This document shows positions 34,887-41,808 of a DNA stretch of 64,000 nt, one piece after another (positions within the stretch are counted from its first letter, which is position 1; each line of letters opens with the position of its first letter). Below the pieces are notes generated by a model, which did not search any database, was not told the DNA's origin, and saw only the letters and a program-made list of their open reading frames with translations. Origin of the DNA: Silvimonas amylolytica. GTDB lineage: Bacteria; Pseudomonadota; Gammaproteobacteria; Burkholderiales; Chitinibacteraceae. The stretch spans positions 62,001-126,000 of the forward strand of contig NZ_BMLY01000003.1 of the NCBI RefSeq assembly GCF_014645555.1. Reading direction: 5' to 3'. The translations under genes and the position numbers were made by a program.

Positions 34887-34940
34887 TCGAGATGAAGAAA
34901 ATCCGGCAATGCCGGGTCATGCAAAAAGAGAAGATCGAGG

Positions 34941-35546
34941 TCAGTGAGTCGGGTCTGACGCTTGCGTTGCAGGTCGATCATATTGCGCCCGCAATGCCGC
35001 ACGGGCACTGGCCAGGATGGCTTTACCGCCATCGTTGTCGCCCAGTGTACGGGCCAGTTGCAGGGTGCCGACCAGCGCTCCCGTCAGCAGTGACGCCTGA
35101 GCAGCAAGCTCCTCCGGCATGACTTTACCTACGCCGGAAATCAAGGCGCTGACACGCTCACGGGCCACGTCACGCACCACATCAGACTGACGTGGCATTT
35201 CCGACCCCAGCGCCGCCACCGGGCAACCGCATTCGGCATCTGCCAGATGGCTATCGGACAAATAGGACTCAATCAGCGCGGCCAGCGGGCTCAGACCTTG
35301 CTGACGGCCTTGCGCCAGTCCCTCGCTGATATTGGCGATGCTCTGACGGGAGGCTTCTTGCATGGCTTCGACCAGCAGGGCATCGCGCGAGGCAAAGTGC
35401 GCATAGAAACCGCCGTGAGTCAGGCCCGCTTCTTTCATGATGTCAGCCACGCCCACGCCGTTATACCCGGCGCGTCGGATTGCTCGCGCAGCGACATCCA
35501 CAATGCGCTGATGGCTCTGTTCCTTGCGATTGGGTTTGGGTTCCAT
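34941..35546 (-). CDS. TetR/AcrR family transcriptional regulator
   Basis: A 201-residue repressor. The N-terminal HTH is clear (IVDVAARAIRRAGYNGVGVADIMKEAGLTHGGFYAHFASRDALL). The ligand domain contains ECGCPVAALGSEMPRQSDVVRDV, with two nearby Cys that could sense electrophiles or oxidants. It lies upstream of the SDR gene on the same strand. Matching palindromes before both genes suggest autoregulation plus control of the SDR. ATG 35546 is chosen because a longer reading would run through the operator. Its ligand is unknown. Confidence 0.94.
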   Translation of the reverse strand: MEPKPNRKEQSHQRIVDVAARAIRRAGYNGVGVADIMKEAGLTHGGFYAHFASRDALLVEAMQEASRQSIANISEGLAQGRQQGLSPLAALIESYLSDSHLADAECGCPVAALGSEMPRQSDVVRDVARERVSALISGVGKVMPEELAAQASLLTGALVGTLQLARTLGDNDGGKAILASARAALRAQYDRPATQASDPTH

Positions 35547-35564
35547 GGCGGTCGCCTGATTCTT

Positions 35565-35584
35565 AATATGATGATCGTCATATT
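35565..35584 (-). promoter_or_regulatory. Putative TetR operator upstream of the regulator gene
   Basis: A 20-nt near-perfect palindrome: AATATGATGA then TCGTCATATT, 9 of 10 base pairs symmetric, 19 nt before the TetR start. This position would block transcription of the regulator. Confidence 0.78.
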
Positions 35585-35642
35585 TATGCAAACACCTTGT
35601 TCGTGTCAATCTGGCAAGTGATGAACGGTGGCCAGAAAACAA

Positions 35643-35669
35643 AACGGCCACGCATGCCGCGTGGCCGTT
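35643..35669 (-). terminator. Terminator after the DUF2252 gene
   Basis: An 11-bp stem AACGGCCACGC / GCGTGGCCGTT with loop ATGCC. On the minus strand it is followed by TTTTGTTTTC, so it serves the DUF2252 gene ending at 35690. Confidence 0.82.
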
Positions 35670-35689
35670 CCAATCGGAGTGGTATCCGC

Positions 35690-37048
35690 TTAATACAACG
35701 GCGTGCCAGCCTTGTAGGCCGCCTTGAAGGCTTGCCAGTCCAGATTGACTTGATCGGCGTAGCTAAATGCAAAGGCTGATATTTCGCTTTGCAGGCCGCT
35801 CTGGCTGGTGACAGCGTTCAGGATTTCGGTCTCGATCTGATACGGCACTACCGTGCTGTCGTAGTCCTGATCGGCCAGCGCGTGCGCCGAGGCCAGTGCC
35901 TGACCCACATACGTCATGGCGGTGTTGAATTTGCTGCTGCTCGAGAGATCCGTGTAATCAAAGTCTTCTGCAAACGGAGACTTTTCATGCACATAGAAGG
36001 GAATGCCATTGATCGTGGTGTAGCCCACCAGCACATCGGCATTCAACACCAGTGCCTTGGCGGTGCGTGCTACGCGATCGCCTTCATTATTGGCGTAGTC
36101 GCCCGTGCTCAACTGTGCCGGGGCGGCAATGGCCACATCGCTCAGAGCGGATTGCTTCAGTTCCAGGATGACGTCATCGGATGTCGAAGTAGACGCACCC
36201 TCGATCAGCACGTAATAACGATAGCGGCCCAGACTGCCAGTCCCCGAGCCCAGCTTCTGCCGGATGTCCTTCACGCTGTAAAAGCTGGCGGCGTATTGCT
36301 TGGATGACGAAATGGTCTGCACGTAACTGGCCACAGCGGCCGTGATAGCGGAGTACGTGCTGCTGTTCACGGTTACGAGTTGAGAGGTCGTCTGGAACAC
36401 GCGCTTGCTGTTGCTGGTGGTCGTGTACTTGGACAGCAAGTCAGAGCGCTTGTCGCCCGCCGAGTCAGAGATCACATCTTTGATCACGCTGCTGGTATTG
36501 CTGGTGGTCAGCTGAAATGTCTTCTCGGCGGTCGTGCCGTTGAACTTGCCCAGTTGTGCCAGGTAAGCGCTCACAAACGTATTGATGGCTGTGGTGATGT
36601 CCTTGTCGGCCAGGCCATTTTCCCGGCCGGCCAGCACCATGCTGACGGCGGCGCGGCGTACATCCCACACATATTGGCCGAGATAGCCCTGGTCATAATC
36701 ATTCACACCGAAAACAGCCTTGCCGCTGCTGTCCTGCCAGGCGCCGAAATTGGCCAGATGGGCATCACCGCCCAGCCAGGTAAAAGCCGTCGACGCGCTG
36801 GTATAGGCCGAGGCGGGCAGGGTGGTCATGTCGTGATAGAAAATGTCTGCGGTACCACGGTAGAAATAGAACGCGCTGCTGTTCATGGTCGACATCTTGG
36901 TCGCCAGATCAGCGCTGTCTGTCGCTGCATAGGGGTGGTTGTAGTTGTAGATGTCGTCGACCACCCAGCTGGCGCGGGATGTGGCGGCGAACGTCGTGGC
37001 GGAGGCGAGGGACAGCAACAGCGCAAGGCAAGACAAGCGTTTTGACAT
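35690..37048 (-). CDS. DUF2252 family protein, exported
   Basis: A 452-residue protein with a signal peptide (MSKRLSCLALLLSLASATTFA-A). DUF2252 hallmarks follow: FYFYRGTADIFYHDM, FTWLGGDAHLANFGAWQDSSGKAVFGVNDYDQG (GDxHLxNFG) and WDVRRAAVSMVLAGRENG, with a C-terminal FAEDFDYTDLS region. DUF2252 has distant similarity to the kinase/phosphotransferase fold with a GD.H.NFG catalytic-loop-like segment. Most family members are cytoplasmic, so the export signal is notable, as ATP would not be available outside. GGAG precedes the ATG. The 435-nt upstream region carries a long-range inverted repeat. Confidence 0.88.
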   Translation of the reverse strand: MSKRLSCLALLLSLASATTFAATSRASWVVDDIYNYNHPYAATDSADLATKMSTMNSSAFYFYRGTADIFYHDMTTLPASAYTSASTAFTWLGGDAHLANFGAWQDSSGKAVFGVNDYDQGYLGQYVWDVRRAAVSMVLAGRENGLADKDITTAINTFVSAYLAQLGKFNGTTAEKTFQLTTSNTSSVIKDVISDSAGDKRSDLLSKYTTTSNSKRVFQTTSQLVTVNSSTYSAITAAVASYVQTISSSKQYAASFYSVKDIRQKLGSGTGSLGRYRYYVLIEGASTSTSDDVILELKQSALSDVAIAAPAQLSTGDYANNEGDRVARTAKALVLNADVLVGYTTINGIPFYVHEKSPFAEDFDYTDLSSSSKFNTAMTYVGQALASAHALADQDYDSTVVPYQIETEILNAVTSQSGLQSEISAFAFSYADQVNLDWQAFKAAYKAGTPLY

Positions 37049-37148
37049 CGGAGTGCTCCAGGTAATGCACCTCTGGCGGGTGCGAATGGCGGCGTATTAC
37101 GCCTGGCCACTGTGACGCGCCGAAGACATGCACCGGGGCTGTATCGTT

Positions 37149-37159
37149 TTGCATACAAA
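37149..37159 (+). repeat. Inverted-repeat arm TTGCATACAAA
   Basis: Exact reverse complement of 37251-37261, about 102 nt apart centre to centre (roughly ten helical turns). It could be half of a DNA-looping operator pair controlling either divergent gene. Confidence 0.6.
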
Positions 37160-37250
37160 TATTGCCTGGGCAAATAATGGGCTTGCAGAGTGTCGTTCTT
37201 CCTGACAGGCAACCATTCGTCTCTTTCTTGCTGAGGTCGGGTGTCAGAAT

Positions 37251-37261
37251 TTTGTATGCAA
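37251..37261 (-). repeat. Inverted-repeat arm TTTGTATGCAA
   Basis: Exact reverse complement of 37149-37159. Confidence 0.6.
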
Positions 37262-37483
37262 GTAGACCAAAACACGCCGAGCTTTGGCGGCCATGCAAAC
37301 AAATACAGGGCCTGGGCTTTGGCATGTAGCCATCAACTACGTAAGCCGGAACTGGATATCGGTTAAACACTGACGATACTGGAAGGCAATCTGACGATCG
37401 GTGACTGGCATCTTGATCAAAACGGCAGATAATGAGCCCATGTCAGTCGCATAACGGCTGGCGCACGTGTATCGGGAGTGATC

Positions 37484-37855
37484 ATGAACGTTGGTTTGAA
37501 TAGTCCTGTTGCTTCGCCGTTGGCTTCCTCGTCGCTACAACGCGCACCGCAGGCCAATGACAACCAGACGCTGGGACGTACGCAAGACAACAACACGCAC
37601 GACGAAGTGCGCGCGGCATCTGCGCCTGGCCCCGCACCCGCCACGCCGGTCAACAACGGCGTAAGCTCCGTCAATGGCAGCACTACGGTCAACACGACGC
37701 ATTCGGTCAACCAGACCAACCAGATCGCCGCCAATAACGCCGCGCATCAGGCTGCTCAGGCACAGCAAGCTGCAGCCAATACTGCACAGAACAACAACCC
37801 GACCTACAACACGCTGGGTCAGCGCGTAGGCGGCACGGTGAACACCACCGCGTGA
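37484..37855 (+). CDS. Small Ala/Asn/Gln/Thr-rich disordered protein, unknown function
   Basis: A 123-residue protein with no signal peptide or membrane helix, starting MNVGLNSPVASPLASSSLQRAP. It is made of low-complexity runs (NGSTTVNTTHSVNQTNQIAANNAAHQAAQAQQAAANTAQNNN), so most is probably disordered or a weak Ala/Gln helix. I do not recognise a family. Support for a real gene comes from GGGAG before ATG 37484, Asn/Thr/Gln-biased rather than Arg-rich composition, and a strong terminator 21 nt after the stop. An in-frame GTG at 37478 is an alternative start. Confidence 0.7.
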   Translation: MNVGLNSPVASPLASSSLQRAPQANDNQTLGRTQDNNTHDEVRAASAPGPAPATPVNNGVSSVNGSTTVNTTHSVNQTNQIAANNAAHQAAQAQQAAANTAQNNNPTYNTLGQRVGGTVNTTA

Positions 37856-37876
37856 TCAAGTGACCGCTATTCAGAC

Positions 37877-37903
37877 AAAAAACCCGCCGCTGGCGGGTTT
37901 TTT
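37877..37903 (+). terminator. Intrinsic terminator after the small disordered-protein gene
   Basis: A 12-bp stem AAAAAACCCGCC / GGCGGGTTTTTT with loop GCT, followed by GTTGGG. It has the same A6-GC-T6-GTTGG design as the terminators at 7598 and 11624. It lies 86 nt before the cyclophilin start. Confidence 0.9.
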
Positions 37904-37988
37904 GTTGGGCGCAGTTTGGCTTGCCTGCCTCATATGGCATGCTCCGCGCAACGCAGTGCAAAAACAAAAAGCCAATCTGGAGGATGAC

Positions 37989-38606
37989 ATGAAGCGCATT
38001 CGTCGTAGCTTGCTGCTCAGTATCGTAGCCTGCCTGACCCTCGCCCAGGCCCACGCCGACCCTAAACCCGTCACCGTGACCTGTGCTACCACCAAAGGCG
38101 ACCTCGACATTACCGTGCAACCGGCCTGGTCGCCGCTGGGTGCGGCGCGGTTTTTGCAGATGGTGGACGACGGATTTTTTGCTGATGTGCCGCTGTTCCG
38201 GTGTGTGAACAACTTTATCTGCCAGTTTGGCGCGATGCCACCGCAAGCGCATGCCAAAACATATGGCACGATTGCGGACGACCCCAAACAACCTGCATTG
38301 CGCCCGTTCAAGCGCGGGTATCTGAGCTTTGCCGGGGCGGGCGCCAATACACGTTCGACACAGATGTTCATCACACTGGGCGACAATATCGGCGGTCTGG
38401 GTGAGCAACCTTGGGAAACCCCATTCGCCCAGCTCACACCCGCCAGCATCCAGAATACGATGGCGCATTTGAACACGGGCTATGGCGATATGCCGCCTTG
38501 GGGCAAAGGCCCTGATCCGCAGAAGATTGCAGCCGCGGATGGCACGGCGTACCTCAAACAGAATTTCCCGCAGCTGGATTACATCAAAAGCTGCAAGCGG
38601 CGCTAA
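37989..38606 (+). CDS. Exported cyclophilin-type peptidyl-prolyl isomerase
   Basis: A 205-residue protein with a signal peptide (MKRIRRSLLLSIVACLTLAQAHA-D). The cyclophilin domain has ATTKGDLDITVQPAWSPLGAARFLQMVDDGFFADVPLFRCVNNFICQFG, SFAGAGANTRSTQMFITLGDN and GYGDMPPWGKGPD. The usual FHRVI..FMxQGG is replaced by LFRCVNNFICQFG: the catalytic Arg of FxR is kept, and two extra Cys are present. It would catalyse proline isomerisation in the periplasm. GGAGG precedes ATG 37989. Confidence 0.9.
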   Translation: MKRIRRSLLLSIVACLTLAQAHADPKPVTVTCATTKGDLDITVQPAWSPLGAARFLQMVDDGFFADVPLFRCVNNFICQFGAMPPQAHAKTYGTIADDPKQPALRPFKRGYLSFAGAGANTRSTQMFITLGDNIGGLGEQPWETPFAQLTPASIQNTMAHLNTGYGDMPPWGKGPDPQKIAAADGTAYLKQNFPQLDYIKSCKRR

Positions 38607-38612
38607 AGGGCG

Positions 38613-39014
38613 TTAGTCATGCCCCGGCTGCCAGGCCTCATGTGCCGGAATCTGCGGCCCATGCGACAGCCATGGCACGGTGTGACTGGCCCAGATAACC
38701 AGTTCTGGCATCTGGCCCGGGTCGTCATCCAGCGTAGCGACGCGCAGGATCACCGCATCGCGCCCGTTGCGCTGGGCAATCAAGTGCGTACCGCAACGCG
38801 AGCAGAAATAGCGCTTCTTGCCCGGCGACGACTCATACGCGGTCAGGGCGTCTGCGCCCTTTATCCAGCGGAAATGTGCATGCTTGACCAGGGCTGCCGT
38901 ATTGAACGCGGCCGCGTGGGCTTTGCGGCAGGTGTGGCAGGCACAGTGTTCGATGGGTGAATCGAGCTGGCTGATTTCGTATTCGATGGTCTGGCACAAA
39001 CAAGAACCGCGCAT
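38613..39014 (-). CDS. GFA family zinc protein (Gfa-like)
   Basis: A 133-residue protein of the glutathione-dependent formaldehyde-activating enzyme-like family. Zinc ligands are visible as GSCLCQTIEYEI, HCACHTCRKAHAAAF and RYFCSRCGTHLIAQ. The domain has two zinc sites in the prototype Gfa. Most family members have no proven formaldehyde role, so the activity is unassigned. It is convergent with the cyclophilin gene (6 nt apart) and 29 nt downstream of the GGDEF gene on the same strand. GGAG precedes the ATG. Confidence 0.92.
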   Translation of the reverse strand: MRGSCLCQTIEYEISQLDSPIEHCACHTCRKAHAAAFNTAALVKHAHFRWIKGADALTAYESSPGKKRYFCSRCGTHLIAQRNGRDAVILRVATLDDDPGQMPELVIWASHTVPWLSHGPQIPAHEAWQPGHD

Positions 39015-39043
39015 GAGATCGCTCCAGGGGCAAGACTCGCAGT

Positions 39044-40393
39044 CTAGTGCTGGTCGGTGTGTTTGTCAGGGCCAGAGGCTTCGCCAGGCGCTTTGTTTAC
39101 CACCCTGTTGCGGCCATTGCGTTTGGCTTCATACAGGGCGTCGTCGGCACGACGGATGAACTGGGCGATCTGTTCATCCATGCCCATGACGGTGACGCCA
39201 AAGCTGGCAGTAATACGCATGCCAGCCGGCCAGATAACCTCCGTGAGCGATTGGCGCATACGCTCCGCGCGGCTGGTTGCAGTCTCCAGCGTGGCGTTGG
39301 GGAAGAACAACACCAGTTCTTCGCCGCCCCAGCGCACCAGATAATCGCCTGCGCGGATCTGGGTTCCCAGCAGTTGGGCAAACTGTTTGAGCACCATGTC
39401 ACCGACTTCATGGCCGTGCGTGTCGTTCACCGCTTTGAAGTGGTCAATGTCCACAAACACCATGGCCAGCGGTTTACCCGTGTGGCGGGCTTGTTCAGAG
39501 GCGCGCAGTAGTTCTTCCAGCACGCCGGCGCGGTTGCGGATGCCGGTGAGCGGGTCACGCTGGGCCTGTTCAGAGATCTGGATTTTTTCCAGATGCAGGG
39601 TGTCTGCCAGATCACGCAAAGACCGTTCGCGTTCGCGGCTTTCGGCAAGGCTGCGGTTGAGGCGGGTCTGATCCTGGATCAAGGCGCTGGCGCTCAGGAT
39701 GATCCAGCACAGCACCAGTAATGTGGCGAGTTTTTCACGGCTGATCCATTTGCCATGAAACGCAATGTAATCAATGCTCACCCGGTGCAGGCCGGGTTCC
39801 TTGAACCCTGCGGTGGTCACGCTGATCATCGGCACATTGTGCAAATCCACCGCACTTTGTTGCAGCGGAATATGGTGTTCGTCCAACCACCATTCGGCCA
39901 CGCTGAAGAGTTCAAACGGGATAGAGATGATCTCGCCGCCCGTTTTCGGCGTAAAACTGACAAGGTTGTTTTTCCAGGTTTCCGGCGTGTCGAGCTTGCT
40001 GTAGAGCGGATCAAAATTGCGTGCCAGGAAACGCACCTGACGACGGCCCGGGCCCTGATAATCCAGCTTGATGTCGACCCGATCATAATCTGCCAGATCG
40101 ATCCCCTCGGGCGCCTTCGCCAACTGGACGTCCAGCTCGCAATAGGGCCATTCATACCGCGTGGTCAGCGTGCAATCCATGCGCATGCGGTGGTCTTCGG
40201 GCTGATAACTGGCCTGAGAGTAACCAGCCGGGTCTTTCTGGTTGTCCCCGTCGCTCACTACGCTGATGGGATACCCACTGCGCGCATCAATATAGAGCAC
40301 GCGATCCATGCCCCAATGCTGCCAGGCCATTAGCAGCACAGACAGTAGCAACATCAACAGCATGGCAAGGCGATGAAACCCTGTAAAAGACAT
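39044..40393 (-). CDS. Diguanylate cyclase with extracytoplasmic beta-sandwich sensor
   Basis: A 449-residue membrane protein. TM1 is at about 7-25, a periplasmic domain of about 195 residues follows, TM2 lies at about 220-240 (EKLATLLVLCWIILSASALI), then a short coiled coil and a GGDEF domain (about 285-440). The active-site motif is GGEEL with VDIDHFKAVNDTHGHEVGD, so cyclase activity is expected; the inhibitory RxxD before it is not evident. The periplasmic domain (YDRVDIKLDYQGPG, RFLARNF, ISIPFELFSVAEWW) resembles carbohydrate-binding-like sandwiches (CBM11/CIA30-type), which is inference. AGGGGGAGGAAGGG precedes ATG 40393. Confidence 0.92.
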   Translation of the reverse strand: MSFTGFHRLAMLLMLLLSVLLMAWQHWGMDRVLYIDARSGYPISVVSDGDNQKDPAGYSQASYQPEDHRMRMDCTLTTRYEWPYCELDVQLAKAPEGIDLADYDRVDIKLDYQGPGRRQVRFLARNFDPLYSKLDTPETWKNNLVSFTPKTGGEIISIPFELFSVAEWWLDEHHIPLQQSAVDLHNVPMISVTTAGFKEPGLHRVSIDYIAFHGKWISREKLATLLVLCWIILSASALIQDQTRLNRSLAESRERERSLRDLADTLHLEKIQISEQAQRDPLTGIRNRAGVLEELLRASEQARHTGKPLAMVFVDIDHFKAVNDTHGHEVGDMVLKQFAQLLGTQIRAGDYLVRWGGEELVLFFPNATLETATSRAERMRQSLTEVIWPAGMRITASFGVTVMGMDEQIAQFIRRADDALYEAKRNGRNRVVNKAPGEASGPDKHTDQH

Positions 40394-40540
40394 GGTTACC
40401 CTTCCTCCCCCTTTGTGATCGGTTGTGTCGTATTCCGCCAACCTGATCGCTTGTGCTTGTAAGTTAACTCTCGATCATTTGCGCACCACCTGGCAAGTTC
40501 TGAAGGAGGGAAGGCATCTGAAGCACCTCACCGGCATAAA

Positions 40541-40567
40541 AAAAGCGTGCCCTGGTGGCACGCTTTT
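40541..40567 (-). terminator. Terminator after the GST gene
   Basis: An 11-bp stem AAAAGCGTGCC / GGCACGCTTTT with loop CTGGT lies 22 nt after the GST stop. The minus strand has a run of T after the stem. Confidence 0.88.
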
Positions 40568-40588
40568 GATTCCTGGGGACGCGCGGCT

Positions 40589-41293
40589 TCAACCGCGCTT
40601 GGGAATGGACAGCCCGCGCACAACGGCCGGGCGTTCGACAAAGGCCTTGAGAACGCGTTTGACGTTGGCGAAGTCTTGAATGCCCACCAGATCACCTGCT
40701 TCATAGAAGTTGATCAAGTTGTTCACCCAAGGCCATGTGGCGATGTCGGCGATGGTGTATTCGTCGCCCATGATCCAGTCACGGCCGGCAAGGTGTTGAT
40801 CCAGCACGCTCAGCAAGCGGCGGGACTCACTGATGTAGCGATCACGCGGGCGCTTGTCCTCAAATTCCTTGCCAGCAAATTTGTGGAAAAACCCCACCTG
40901 GCCAAACATCGGGCCGATCCCACCCATCTGGAACATGACCCACTGGATGGTCTGATAACGAGCGGCCGGGTCTGCAGGCAGCAACTTACCGGTTTTCTCT
41001 GCCAGGTAAATCAGGATGGCGCCAGATTCAAACAAAGGCAGTGGTTTGTCGCCCGGGCCGTGTGGGTCAAGAATTGCCGGGATTTTGTTGTTGGGGTTCA
41101 GCGAAAGAAACTCGGGCGACATCTGGTCATTGGTATCAAAGCGCACCAGATGGGGCTCGTAGGCCAGTCCGGTTTCTTCGAGCATGATCGACACCTTCAC
41201 GCCATTGGGCGTGGGCAGTGAGTACAACTGCAGGACATCCGGATTTTGGGCAGGCCATTTCTGGTTAATCGGGAATGCAGACAGATCGGTCAT
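40589..41293 (-). CDS. Glutathione S-transferase, YfcG/YghU-like
   Basis: A 234-residue Nu-class-type GST. The N-terminal thioredoxin-like domain has LQLYSLPTPNGVKVSIMLEETGLAYEPHLV, NPNNKIPAILDP (cis-Pro) and LFESGAILIYLAEK (glutathione-binding ES). The C-terminal helical domain has FQMGGIGPMFGQVGFF and GDEYTIADIATWPWV. This matches E. coli YfcG/YghU-type disulfide-bond oxidoreductases, which use two glutathiones. The substrate is not predictable. AGGA precedes ATG 41293. Monocistronic. Confidence 0.94.
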   Translation of the reverse strand: MTDLSAFPINQKWPAQNPDVLQLYSLPTPNGVKVSIMLEETGLAYEPHLVRFDTNDQMSPEFLSLNPNNKIPAILDPHGPGDKPLPLFESGAILIYLAEKTGKLLPADPAARYQTIQWVMFQMGGIGPMFGQVGFFHKFAGKEFEDKRPRDRYISESRRLLSVLDQHLAGRDWIMGDEYTIADIATWPWVNNLINFYEAGDLVGIQDFANVKRVLKAFVERPAVVRGLSIPKRG

Positions 41294-41808
41294 GATGATT
41301 TCCTGGCAGGGTATCTGTGGTTGATGCGGCGGTTTTCGGTATGCCGCCCGGGTATCCGTGTCGGCGAGCAAATGTCACATCCTGGCTAGATGGGCGCAGC
41401 TTGTCGCATTACAACCACCCAAGGCCGTATTCCAGATTGTTGCCTGATCAAATGTGATGGATTTTGCCCAATCCGGTTTGAATGACGCCAGCATTGTTGC
41501 TTCGCACAAAAAGGAGGCTGGAGAAGCCTGCTGTTTGTCAGGAATCTCAATGATTTCTCTACATTTTTTCCCTAATCGTCATCAAACTGTCAGTACTTGC
41601 ATGATTATTAAATGCTAATATTTTGCCGAAATCAGCATTTCTCACGTTTTGATTACGTTATCAGCAGTAAATCTATCCAGTACCCGGTTTGGTGTGACGT
41701 TTACTGGTCGTTGTCCCGTTAGCGGTTTGACTTCTGGTTTTCCCTGATTAATCAAAGTAATAAAAGCAGTCCAGGCGCAGGCGTGCCCCAATAGGCGCGT
41801 GATGTGCC
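41294..41808. other. Intergenic region between GST and EAL genes
   Basis: 515 nt, more AT-rich than its surroundings, without a convincing gene. It contains a possible weak promoter toward the EAL gene (TTGCAT at 41597-41602, 16-nt spacer, TATTTT at 41619-41624), a short stem AGGCT/AGCCT near 41510-41525, and a TGATTAATCA palindrome near 41744. Confidence 0.5.

Larger units (their letters stand above)
37049..37483. other. Intergenic region between divergent DUF2252 and small-protein genes
   Basis: 435 nt with no convincing gene. It contains two 11-nt inverted copies of TTGCATACAAA (37149-37159 and, reversed, 37251-37261), with a looser relative near 37293 (CATGCAAACAAAT). I see no clear promoter pair. 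Confidence 0.7.
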
